NCBI GenBank assembly: GCA_965368115.1 | Contig: CBDULQ010000010.1 | Location: 1-30,120 of the forward strand | DNA: 30,120 nt | Direction: 5' to 3' | Origin: CBDULQ01 sp965368115 | GTDB lineage: Bacteria > Pseudomonadota > Gammaproteobacteria > SZUA-229 | Part shown: one piece after another, positions 15,119-22,218 of the stretch | Position numbering within the stretch: the first letter of the stretch is position 1 | Layout: the number at the start of each line of letters is the position of its first letter | Notes under the pieces: generated by a model | Database searches by the model: none | What the model was told of the DNA's origin: nothing | Seen by the model: only the letters and a program-made list of their open reading frames with translations | Translations under genes and position numbers: made by a program

Positions 15119-15961
15119 TCAACCTTCATGGTGCCAGCTAAATCGTTTGATCAGGCTGACACAGATGCCGTCGAGAACGAAACCAATGACACCGATCACC
15201 ACCACCATCGCCGCCAGGGTATCGTACTCCAGGGTGTCTCGTGCATCGTTGATGGCATAACCGAGACCGCTGGTCACACCCAGGTATTCCGCCGGCACCA
15301 GTACGATCCAGGCAACACCGACCGCCAGCCGAATGCCCGCGAAGATGTCCTGGCCGATGGCCGGAAGAATGATGCGACGTAACATTTGCATGCCGTCGGC
15401 ACCCAGGTTCTTCGCCACCTTGAACCATAAGGGATCGATGCGTCGCACGCCCTGGGCGGTGGAAAACAGGATCGGCCAGATAGCGGCAACGGCAATCAGA
15501 AACACGATGGCGCCGTCCCAGGTCTCGAAGGCCAGCACCGCAATCGGCATCCAGGCCAGCGGTGAAATCATGCGCAAAAACTGGAACGGTACATGACTGA
15601 TTTCACGCATCGCGGCAAACAGTCCGATACCGACACCCACCGGCACACCGATCAGGGCCGCCCACAACAGGCCGAGACCGATACGCTCCAGGCTCGGACC
15701 CGCCGCCTCCCAGGCATAACCGTTGAGCAACAGGTCGCCGAGACGCGCAAACGCCGGTGCCGGCGCAAAATCGGCAAACGATTCGGTGTCCGGGTTGCTG
15801 GCAATCGCCCAGCCACCCAACCACCATAGCGCCAGCATGACGGCGATACCGGTTGCCGGATACGCGACGAAACGCCCTGTTGCCAGGGCGATCGCCTTCC
15901 AGTTGATGGCGTTGCTGTTCATAACATCACGACGGCCAGCAACCGCAGCTGCACCGGTCAT
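15119..15961 (-). CDS. ABC transporter permease, nitrate/cyanate/taurine type
   Basis: 280 residues with about six membrane spans and the permease coupling (EAA) loop around NLGADGMQMLRRIILPAIGQD, followed by FAGIRLAVGVAWIVLVPAEYLG, characteristic of NrtB/CynB/SsuC-type permeases. It forms the membrane channel of the importer encoded with the two upstream genes. The start ATG 15961 overlaps the stop of the binding-protein gene by four bases (ATGA), so the order ATPase, binding protein, permease is one operon. A second in-frame ATG exists 13 codons later. Substrate assignment rests on the adjacent cyanase. Confidence 0.9.
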   Translation of the reverse strand: MTGAAAVAGRRDVMNSNAINWKAIALATGRFVAYPATGIAVMLALWWLGGWAIASNPDTESFADFAPAPAFARLGDLLLNGYAWEAAGPSLERIGLGLLWAALIGVPVGVGIGLFAAMREISHVPFQFLRMISPLAWMPIAVLAFETWDGAIVFLIAVAAIWPILFSTAQGVRRIDPLWFKVAKNLGADGMQMLRRIILPAIGQDIFAGIRLAVGVAWIVLVPAEYLGVTSGLGYAINDARDTLEYDTLAAMVVVIGVIGFVLDGICVSLIKRFSWHHEG

Positions 15962-17196
15962 ATCTTCACCACTTCTTCACGTTCGAACGGATTGGCGGGG
16001 TCGACACCCGGTGCGTTTTCCCAGCCTTTGTACTTGGCCATGGCCGCTTTAACGTGCTTATAATCCACCAGGTCATTGGCGGCAAACTCCGGATCCAGCT
16101 TGTTGAGGAACGTCGTATCGCCACCCACCAGGGTTTCGTTCATCGACTCGATGATCAGTTTAGTCGCGGACGGATAAGGGTACGGCGAAAAGTCGATACG
16201 ACCGTTGCCAAATTCCGCCTTGTTGCGAATCGCATGGGGCGACATGTATTTGTCTTCATCGTAATAGGTCATGGCGCGCACTACGGCCTTGCCGGGCATG
16301 GGCAGGTATTTCTTACCGTCGCGGGACATCATCATCGCAACTTCTTCCTTGTTTTCCTGCGCATAAATTTCAGCGCGCACAATGGCGTTCATGACTTTCT
16401 GGGTCCATTCGGGTTTCGCTTTGACCGTATCTTCGTTCATGCACACCACGCAACAGGGATGGTTCTTCCACATGTCGCCGGTGAAGCGCAGCATCTTGCC
16501 TCCGGCCTTCAGTTCACCGAATGCATTGAATGGCTCCGCGACGATGAATGCATCGATCTTTTTCGCAGCCAGTGCCGGTGGCATATCCGGTGGCGGCATG
16601 ATCATCAGGTTCACTTCGTCTTTCGCCAGCGGTGCGCTTTGGTCCTTGATCACCGGTTTCAGACCGGCACTACGCAGACCCATCTGTAATACGATGTTGT
16701 GCATCGAATACCAGTAAGGCACGGCCACCTGCATACCACCCAGATCCTTGAAATCCTGCGCACCGGTATGTTTACCGACAATCAACGCCGAACCGTTGAT
16801 GTGAGCCCAGGACATGATTTTTACCGGGAAGTTATTGTTGTAACGCATCCATACCGGGATCGGTTTGAGGAAATGAACCAGGTTGAATTTACCCGCGGCA
16901 AAACCCTCCACCAGCGGCGACCAGCCACGAATCAATGTCGGTTTCTCGGCCTTCAGGCCTTCATCTTCAAAAAAGCCCATGCCGTGTGCAACCAGTAGTG
17001 CAGTTGCATCGGTGATCGGCAGATAACCGATGCGGACCACTTCGTCATCCGGCGGCGTCATGTTCGCCAGACTCATGCCGGGCAGGCTCATACCGGCAGC
17101 CAGGCCACCCATCGCCATCATGTCCATCAAAAAGTCGCGACGACTCATTTCATGTTGCGCGATGTATTCAAGCTCATCATCTTTGTCATTACTCAT
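15958..17196 (-). CDS. Substrate-binding protein of NrtA/CynA type with Tat signal
   Basis: 412 residues. The twin-arginine signal SRRDFLMDMMAMGGLAAG (Arg19-Arg20) predicts folded export by Tat. The mature part has NrtA/CynA/SsuA features: RIGYLPITDATALLVAHGMGFFEDEGL, then GMQVAVPYWYSMHNIVLQ and the stretch AFIVAEPFNAFG, and HPCCVVCMNEDTV, which is typical of nitrate/cyanate-binding members. AGGAT seven bases before ATG 17196 supports the start. It captures substrate in the periplasm for the permease and ATPase on either side. Cyanate is the likely substrate given the divergent cynS; nitrate or a sulfonate cannot be excluded. Confidence 0.9.
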   Translation of the reverse strand: MSNDKDDELEYIAQHEMSRRDFLMDMMAMGGLAAGMSLPGMSLANMTPPDDEVVRIGYLPITDATALLVAHGMGFFEDEGLKAEKPTLIRGWSPLVEGFAAGKFNLVHFLKPIPVWMRYNNNFPVKIMSWAHINGSALIVGKHTGAQDFKDLGGMQVAVPYWYSMHNIVLQMGLRSAGLKPVIKDQSAPLAKDEVNLMIMPPPDMPPALAAKKIDAFIVAEPFNAFGELKAGGKMLRFTGDMWKNHPCCVVCMNEDTVKAKPEWTQKVMNAIVRAEIYAQENKEEVAMMMSRDGKKYLPMPGKAVVRAMTYYDEDKYMSPHAIRNKAEFGNGRIDFSPYPYPSATKLIIESMNETLVGGDTTFLNKLDPEFAANDLVDYKHVKAAMAKYKGWENAPGVDPANPFEREEVVKI

Positions 17197-17225
17197 GTTT
17201 AATATCCTGTGTTCGTATTGGGGGG

Positions 17226-18029
17226 TCAGGCAGCCTGCATGGCTTCACGTTTACCAGCTTTGGTGTTCACTTCCTGTTTATTGTCTTTATCTCCAACCAG
17301 TTCTTCGAAACTGTTCATCAGCGCTTCGCGCTGCCGACTGAATTCCTGCGAGCTGCGATTACGCGGGAAAGGCAAATCGATATTCATTTCACCGACGATG
17401 CGTCCCGGATTAGCGGACATGATCAGCACCCGATCGGCCATGGCAACGGCTTCATCGATATCGTGGGTAACGATGACCATGGTGAGTTTTTCCTGGTCGG
17501 CGATTTCCGCCACCTCGTCCTGTAGCGATGCGCGGGTAAAGGCATCCAGTGCCGAAAACGGTTCGTCGAGCAGCAGCAGTTCCGGTGAAGTGGCCAGCGA
17601 ACGCGCCAACGCAACACGCTGCTGCTGACCGCCGGACAGGCTTTGGACATGGGCATCGGCTTTGTCACTGAGGCCGACCAATTGAAGTAAACGATCGATC
17701 TTTTGCGGATCTTTTTTTCCGGCGAACACCAGTCCCAGTTCGGCGTTTTCACGTACGTTCATCCAGGGATACAGGGACGGTTTCTGGAACATCATGTTCC
17801 ATTGCGAACTGGGTTTCGCCACCTGGTGACCGTGAATACGCACACAACCTTCCGACGGCATCAGCAGGCCTGCCAGCATGTGCAACAAGGTCGACTTGCC
17901 GCAACCGCTGCGACCGATGAGGGCAATCTTCTCACCGGGTTTGATGACCAGTTCGATATCTTTTAAGGTTGGCGCTGACGCGCCTTTAAAGGTGTGCGTG
18001 ATGTAATCTATGCTGACTGGTGCGCTCAT
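17226..18029 (-). CDS. ABC transporter ATPase, nitrate/cyanate type
   Basis: 267 residues with Walker A GRSGCGKST (39-47), signature LSGGQQQ (131-137), Walker B LLLLDEPFSALD (151 on) and the switch His in VTHDIDEAV. It most resembles NrtD/SsuB/TauB ATPases. It is the first gene of the transporter operon, an order that differs from the usual binding-protein-first layout. CGAGG seven bases before ATG 18029 is the ribosome-binding site. A near-consensus sigma-54 element at 18064-18079 and a shared activator dyad at 18149-18170 lie upstream, in the region divergent with cynS. Confidence 0.93.
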   Translation of the reverse strand: MSAPVSIDYITHTFKGASAPTLKDIELVIKPGEKIALIGRSGCGKSTLLHMLAGLLMPSEGCVRIHGHQVAKPSSQWNMMFQKPSLYPWMNVRENAELGLVFAGKKDPQKIDRLLQLVGLSDKADAHVQSLSGGQQQRVALARSLATSPELLLLDEPFSALDAFTRASLQDEVAEIADQEKLTMVIVTHDIDEAVAMADRVLIMSANPGRIVGEMNIDLPFPRNRSSQEFSRQREALMNSFEELVGDKDNKQEVNTKAGKREAMQAA

Positions 18030-18063
18030 AACAAAACCTCGAATCTGCTTTGCCAGAACTGAT

Positions 18064-18079
18064 TGCAGGGATCATGCCA
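18064..18079 (-). promoter_or_regulatory. Probable sigma-54 promoter of the ABC operon
   Basis: On the minus strand TGGCAT-GATCC-CTGCA: the invariant GG at -24 and GC at -12 are present with the right spacing, with two mismatches to TGGCAC-N5-TTGCA. The predicted start is near 18053, 24 bases before ATG 18029. The activator dyad is centred about 107 bp upstream. Confidence 0.6.
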
Positions 18080-18148
18080 CCCGCCGGAACACGTGTTTTC
18101 ACTCGAATCACCCCCGCGAACAGGTATCTAACCGGATTCTTTGCGAAC

Positions 18149-18170
18149 ATTGTCGACTTTGTCAGACAAT
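18149..18170. promoter_or_regulatory. Shared activator dyad between cynS and the ABC operon
   Basis: ATTGTC (18149-18154), 10 bases, GACAAT (18165-18170) form an inverted repeat of 22 bp. Inside it a second TTGTC at 18159 repeats the first with a 9-bp period. Its distance from the predicted start sites is nearly equal on both sides (about -99 to -120 for cynS, -96 to -117 for the ABC operon). It resembles, but does not match, the NifA site TGT-N10-ACA. Confidence 0.6.
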
Positions 18171-18242
18171 TCACCCGATCACTGGACAAAGTTTTCCATC
18201 CACATTCACCGCACCTGCTCCAGTCCCGCGATTTCCATGCTC

Positions 18243-18258
18243 TGGCACCGCATTTGCA
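18243..18258 (+). promoter_or_regulatory. Sigma-54 promoter of cynS
   Basis: TGGCAC-CGCAT-TTGCA matches the sigma-54 consensus exactly. The predicted start is near 18269, 43 bases before ATG 18312. It is the third perfect sigma-54 element in the window. Confidence 0.87.
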
Positions 18259-18311
18259 ACCCGCCCAGAAGAACATACTGCTATCCAACATAATCTAGAG
18301 GTCGATACCTG

Positions 18312-18752
18312 ATGAACAAAACCGAAATGCGAGAAGCCATACTTGAAGCGAAAAAAGCCAAGGGTATGAGCTGGGAAGATATTGCCAAAGCCGCCGGACT
18401 GGCGCCCGAATATGTTGTCTCCGCCTGCCTGGGCATGAACCACCTGGAATCGGACAATGCCGTACCGCTGGCCGAAGCCCTGGGACTCGGCAGTGAAGTG
18501 GTGACAGCACTGGGTGAGTTTCCGAACAAGAAATGGGATCAGATTATTCCCACTGATCCGGTGATTTATCGCTGGTATGAAATTGTCGGCGTGTACGGTG
18601 AAACCATTAAAGAAATGATTCACGAGAAATTCGGTGACGGCATCATGTCAGCCATCGACTTCACCATGAACATCGATAAAGAGGAGAACCCCGCCGGGGA
18701 TCGTGTGGTTGTCACCCTGAACGGCAAGTTCCTGCCTTACAAATCCTGGTAG
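18312..18752 (+). CDS. cynS: Cyanase (cyanate hydratase)
   Basis: Cyanase converts cyanate and bicarbonate to carbamate and CO2, giving ammonia and a second CO2. The 146 residues carry the N-terminal helical domain and the conserved catalytic C-terminal part YRWYEIVGVYGETIKEMIHEKFGDG. The expected catalytic residues are present as Arg87, Glu90 and Ser113 (equivalent to Arg96, Glu99 and Ser122 of the E. coli enzyme). The C-terminus LNGKFLPYKSW is family-typical. AGAGGT about nine bases before ATG 18312 serves as ribosome-binding site. It is divergent from the ABC importer, with which it shares an activator dyad, and is followed by a 15-bp hairpin. It releases ammonia, so it can serve nitrogen supply as well as detoxification. 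Confidence 0.97.
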   Translation: MNKTEMREAILEAKKAKGMSWEDIAKAAGLAPEYVVSACLGMNHLESDNAVPLAEALGLGSEVVTALGEFPNKKWDQIIPTDPVIYRWYEIVGVYGETIKEMIHEKFGDGIMSAIDFTMNIDKEENPAGDRVVVTLNGKFLPYKSW

Positions 18753-18775
18753 ACGCGGGATCGATTGAAAATGTC

Positions 18776-18812
18776 GTGTCGTCGCTGTGTGTTTTAGACA
18801 CAGCGACGACAC
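18776..18812. terminator. Hairpin between cynS and katG
   Basis: GTGTCGTCGCTGTGT (18776-18790) pairs perfectly with ACACAGCGACGACAC (18798-18812) across a 7-base loop. The 15-bp stem lies between the converging cynS and katG genes. There is no downstream T-run, but the stem is strong enough to act as a shared 3'-end. Confidence 0.6.
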
Positions 18813-18833
18813 TCATCCCTGCGTGACGCGGTA

Positions 18834-20990
18834 TTAAACGAGATCGAAACGATCGGCGTTCATCACCTTGCTCCATGCCGCAACAAAGTCATGCACAAAC
18901 TTTTCCTGGTTGTCGTCCTGTGCATACACTTCGGCATAGGCACGAAGGATCGAGCTGGAACCGAACACCAGGTCAACCCGCGTCGCCGTCCACTTCACCG
19001 TATCCGTAGCACGGTCACGAAGTTCATACAGATTGTTACCGGCCGGTCGCCAGGTATACGCCATGTCGGTCAGGTTGACGAAGAAGTCGTTACTCAACAC
19101 ACCTTCACGATCGGTGAACACACCGTGTTTGCTAGCGCCGTGGTTGGTCCCGAGTACGCGCATACCGCCAACCAGCACGGTCATTTCAGGCGCCGTCAGT
19201 CGCATCAACTGAGTACGGTCCAGCATCATTTCTTCGGCACTCACCACATAGTTTTTCTTCAACCAGTTGCGGTAACCGTCATGCAGCGGCTCCAGTGGTT
19301 CGAAAGACTCAGCATCGGTCATCTCGTCCGTCGCATCACCGCGTCCCGGTGAGAAGGGTACCGTAACATCGAAGCCCGCCGCTTTCGCCGCCTGCTCGAC
19401 ACCGACGTTACCCGCCAGCACGATGACATCCGCCACGCTGGCACCGCTATCGGCGGCAATCGGTTCAAGTACCGAAAGCACCCGGTTCAAGCGATCAGGC
19501 TCGTTGCCTTCCCAATCCTTCATCGGCGCCAGCCGAATGCGCGCACCGTTGGCGCCGCCGCGCATGTCGGAACCGCGGTAGGTTCTCGCACTGTCCCAGG
19601 CGGTGGCGACCATATCGCTGACACTCAGGCCGCTGGCGGCAATGCTGTCTTTCACTGCCTGTACGTCGTAATCGGTTTTACCGGCCGGTACCGGGTCCTG
19701 CCATATCAGGTCTTCCGCAGGGACATCCGGACCGATATAACGGGCTTTGGGACCCATGTCGCGGTGCGTCAGTTTGAACCAGGCGCGCGCGAAGGCATCG
19801 TTGAACGCCGCCGGATCGGCACGGAATTTTTCCATGATCTTGCGGTAGGTCGGATCCATCTTCATGGCCATGTCGGCATCGGTCATGATCGGCTTACAGC
19901 GAATCGATGGATCTTCCACATCGACGGGCATATCGTCTTCCCTGATGTCGACCGGCTCCCACTGCCAGGCGCCGGCGGGACTCTTCACCGATTGCCATTC
20001 GTGATCCAGCAACATGTCGAAGTAACCCATATCGAATTGCGTCGGGTTCGAGGTCCAGGCCCCTTCGATACCACTGGTGACGGTGTCACGACCGATGCCG
20101 CGTTTAGTGTGATTGTTCCAGCCCAGGCCCTGCTCTTCGATACCGGCGGCTTCCGGTTCCGCACCCAGCAGAGCCGCGTCGCCGTTACCGTGGGTTTTAC
20201 CCACAGTGTGACCACCCGCGGTCAGCGCAACGGTTTCTTCATCGTTCATCGCCATACGCTCGAAGGTGACACGCACGTCATGGGCGGTCTTCAGCGGGTC
20301 CGGGTTACCGTCGACACCTTCCGGGTTTACGTAGATCAATCCCATCATCACCGCGGCCAGCGGATTTTCCAGGTCACGCTCACCGGAGTATCGACTGCCT
20401 TCGCTGCCGGTTGGCGCCAGCCATTCTTTTTCCGAACCCCAGTAGGTATCCTTTTCCGGGTGCCAGATGTCCTCACGGCCAAAACCGAAACCGAAGGTTT
20501 TCAGCCCCATGGATTCGTAGGCGATGGTACCGGCATAGGCAATCAGGTCGGCCCAGCTCAGTTGGTTACCGTACTTTTTCTTGATCGGCCAGAGCAGTCG
20601 ACGCGCCTTGTCCAGGTTCGCGTTGTCCGGCCATGAATTGAGCGGTGCAAAGCGCTGATTACCGGTGCCGGCGCCGCCGCGACCATCCTGCATACGATAG
20701 GAACCGGCTGCATGCCAGGACATACGAATCATCAGGCCGCCATAATGTCCCCAGTCCGCGGGCCACCATGGCTGACTATCCGTCATCAGTGCATGCAGAT
20801 CTTTTTTGAGTGCGTCGAAGTCGAGCTTTTTGACCTCTTCCCGATAGTTAAATGCCTCACCCATGGGATTGGTCTTGCTGTCGTGTTGGTGCAGAATGTC
20901 GAGGTTCAGGGCCTTCGGCCACCACTCCATATTCGACATACTGGTCTCTGTGGCCCCGCCGTGCATTACCGGGCATTTATTTGTCGTCAT
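18834..20990 (-). CDS. katG: Catalase-peroxidase KatG
   Basis: Bifunctional heme catalase-peroxidase of 718 residues, close to the family length. The distal triad is Arg89, Trp92, His93 (RMSWHAAGSYR) and the proximal heme ligand His261 (TAGGHTVGKTHG). The Met-Tyr-Trp adduct needed for catalase activity is predicted from Trp92, Tyr220 (GLIYVNPEG) and Met246 (ERMAMNDEE). No signal peptide is present, so it is cytoplasmic. AGGAG eight bases before ATG 20990 supports the start. It stands alone behind an OxyR-like site (21077-21113), consistent with peroxide induction. It converges with cynS but shows no sigma-54 element, so it seems outside that regulon. Confidence 0.97.
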   Translation of the reverse strand: MTTNKCPVMHGGATETSMSNMEWWPKALNLDILHQHDSKTNPMGEAFNYREEVKKLDFDALKKDLHALMTDSQPWWPADWGHYGGLMIRMSWHAAGSYRMQDGRGGAGTGNQRFAPLNSWPDNANLDKARRLLWPIKKKYGNQLSWADLIAYAGTIAYESMGLKTFGFGFGREDIWHPEKDTYWGSEKEWLAPTGSEGSRYSGERDLENPLAAVMMGLIYVNPEGVDGNPDPLKTAHDVRVTFERMAMNDEETVALTAGGHTVGKTHGNGDAALLGAEPEAAGIEEQGLGWNNHTKRGIGRDTVTSGIEGAWTSNPTQFDMGYFDMLLDHEWQSVKSPAGAWQWEPVDIREDDMPVDVEDPSIRCKPIMTDADMAMKMDPTYRKIMEKFRADPAAFNDAFARAWFKLTHRDMGPKARYIGPDVPAEDLIWQDPVPAGKTDYDVQAVKDSIAASGLSVSDMVATAWDSARTYRGSDMRGGANGARIRLAPMKDWEGNEPDRLNRVLSVLEPIAADSGASVADVIVLAGNVGVEQAAKAAGFDVTVPFSPGRGDATDEMTDAESFEPLEPLHDGYRNWLKKNYVVSAEEMMLDRTQLMRLTAPEMTVLVGGMRVLGTNHGASKHGVFTDREGVLSNDFFVNLTDMAYTWRPAGNNLYELRDRATDTVKWTATRVDLVFGSSSILRAYAEVYAQDDNQEKFVHDFVAAWSKVMNADRFDLV

Positions 20991-21052
20991 AGCCTCAACT
21001 CCTGTTTTGTCTGTAAGGGTTAATCGTGTTGTTGTCGCTATGACCTCAGTTG

Positions 21053-21070
21053 AATGGATTTAAATCCATT
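21053..21070. promoter_or_regulatory. 18-bp palindrome in the katG leader
   Basis: AATGGATTTAAATCCATT is a perfect 18-bp palindrome, 7 bp downstream (towards katG) of the OxyR-like site and 63 bases before the katG start. It would lie at or just after the promoter. It may be an operator for a second regulator; none was recognised. Confidence 0.5.
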
Positions 21071-21076
21071 TGACCA

Positions 21077-21113
21077 ATATATATTTCCTACCGTTGCAAT
21101 AGGTTTTGTCTAA
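21077..21113 (-). promoter_or_regulatory. OxyR-like binding site upstream of katG
   Basis: Read on the minus strand: TTAG, 7 bases, CTAT, 7 bases, GTAG, 7 bases, ATAT. This follows the OxyR consensus ATAG-N7-CTAT-N7-ATAG-N7-CTAT with exact spacing and 13 of 16 core bases. Position 87-123 bases before the katG start is suitable for activation of katG. Confidence 0.75.
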
Positions 21114-21154
21114 CCCCTGCGTACTACAGGCGTAACAGGATGATCGCATTGAAC

Positions 21155-21201
21155 AAAATAGATTGCCGGCAGATCGGCGCTGCGAATAATCCATCTATTT
21201 T
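21155..21201. repeat. 9-bp inverted repeat in the katG / small-gene gap
   Basis: AAAATAGAT (21155-21163) and ATCTATTTT (21193-21201) are perfect inverted copies 29 bases apart, enclosing a GC-rich centre. They lie between the katG promoter and the terminator of the next leftward gene. Meaning uncertain; possibly a further regulatory dyad. Confidence 0.35.
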
Positions 21202-21230
21202 ATCAATAACTGGATCGGGAAATCGAAACG

Positions 21231-21258
21231 ACAACCCGGCTTGCACTGGCCGGGTTGT
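21231..21258 (-). terminator. Terminator-like hairpin after the small secreted protein
   Basis: ACAACCCGGC (21231-21240) pairs with GCCGGGTTGT (21249-21258) around an 8-base loop. It lies 6 bases after the stop of the leftward gene at 21265. In that direction the stem is followed by CGTTTCGATTT, a weak T-rich tail. Confidence 0.6.
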
Positions 21259-21264
21259 GCTGCT

Positions 21265-21513
21265 TTAGCGGGTCGGTTTGATTTTCGCCCGCTGAGGACG
21301 AATCTTGATGCCATGCAAATCCGTGGACGGCTTCTGAGCCTGCGCTGCAGGCCTGGCAGCTTGCATAGACGGTTGATTGTTTTGACTGCTACTCGGGTAC
21401 AGCGGCGAACTCATGCTCTCGATAATGACCCATTTGTCATGTTTTGCATCGGCCTGTACGGAAGCCGCCATCAGCAGGGCGCTCAGTGCGACTAATAATG
21501 TAATCGGTTTCAT
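21265..21513 (-). CDS. Small secreted protein, unknown function
   Basis: 82 residues with a clear signal peptide (MKPITLLVALSALLMAASVQA, cleavage before DAKHD). The mature part has about 61 residues: a short ordered start (KWVIIESMSSPLYPSSS), a Gln/Ser/Ala/Pro-rich middle and a basic tail (KIRPQRAKIKPTR). It has no Cys and no recognised domain. GGAGGA seven bases before ATG 21513 is a strong ribosome-binding site and a hairpin follows the stop, so it looks like a real single-gene unit. Probably periplasmic; the basic, low-complexity tail could bind nucleic acid or an acidic surface polymer. Confidence 0.75.
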   Translation of the reverse strand: MKPITLLVALSALLMAASVQADAKHDKWVIIESMSSPLYPSSSQNNQPSMQAARPAAQAQKPSTDLHGIKIRPQRAKIKPTR

Positions 21514-21605
21514 CGAGTGATCCTCCGGTCGTTAAACTCTGTCCATGAGTCTGACCTGACTGAAATCGGGTTCAATTTATTTTTCGTATGGCCTGCATAT
21601 TTCAA

Positions 21606-22127
21606 TTAGCTGCTACAACCGGGCAGTCCTTTACCCTGATCGTGCACAGCCATTTCGCGTTGCCTTCGATGTACATCGGGATCGTCCATGGATTCCACGG
21701 CTTCGATCATCGCCAGGTAATCGGCCGGCAAATCGTTTTCCCGTGCACCGACCAGCACATGCTGCTTGTACCAGTGATAAGGCCTGAGGTCATCCTCGAT
21801 CAGTGTTGCGTAATAAGCAAAAGCCTGGCAGGTTTCATCACCCATGCGCACATCCACCATTTTGATTTCGTAGCCCTGGCCCAGTCCCTCATAGCCGTCC
21901 AGCACTTCCCTGTCTGCTTCGTGAATATCGAACAACACACCGTAAACTCGGTCATCCGCTCGACCGGTTTGTTCAATGTCGCATTTGGCGCTGTCGTCCT
22001 TCAGGCTACGTTTGTGGAACTTGAGTTGATGACCGGCAAGAATCGCCACACCCAGTTTACGCGCCGAGCTGATACGGTGCCCCAGACGTCGCGTTGACAT
22101 GTTCGAACCATAGGCAAAATAAAGCAC
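21606..22127 (-). CDS. Gamma-glutamylcyclotransferase-like protein
   Basis: 173 residues of the AIG2/GGCT fold. The substrate-binding YGSN motif is at 6-9 (YFAYGSNM), VYGVLFDI follows at 61-68, and the catalytic acid Glu80 sits in LDGYEG. Known members form 5-oxoproline from gamma-glutamyl compounds or cleave gamma-glutamylamines. Start is GTG 22127; the upstream GAGCGG is a poor ribosome-binding site. It is soluble with no signal peptide. Neighbours (small secreted protein, GGDEF-EAL protein) give no pathway context. The family is clear, the substrate is not. Confidence 0.88.
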   Translation of the reverse strand: MLYFAYGSNMSTRRLGHRISSARKLGVAILAGHQLKFHKRSLKDDSAKCDIEQTGRADDRVYGVLFDIHEADREVLDGYEGLGQGYEIKMVDVRMGDETCQAFAYYATLIEDDLRPYHWYKQHVLVGARENDLPADYLAMIEAVESMDDPDVHRRQREMAVHDQGKGLPGCSS

Positions 22128-22218
22128 GGGAATAAACCGCTCTGCTTGCGATATGAAATAAATATTCTAACCGTGGAAAAGCGAGCAGGAAAGTGTCCGG
22201 TCCGGTGAATCGAACAGG

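Noticed and set aside
14941..15129. 62-codon minus-strand frame between the permease and the activator
   Set aside because: No ribosome-binding site of note, non-protein-like composition, and it covers the candidate activator promoter.
19764..20636. 290-codon plus-strand frame opposite katG
   Set aside because: Shadow of katG; the katG frame carries all catalytic motifs.
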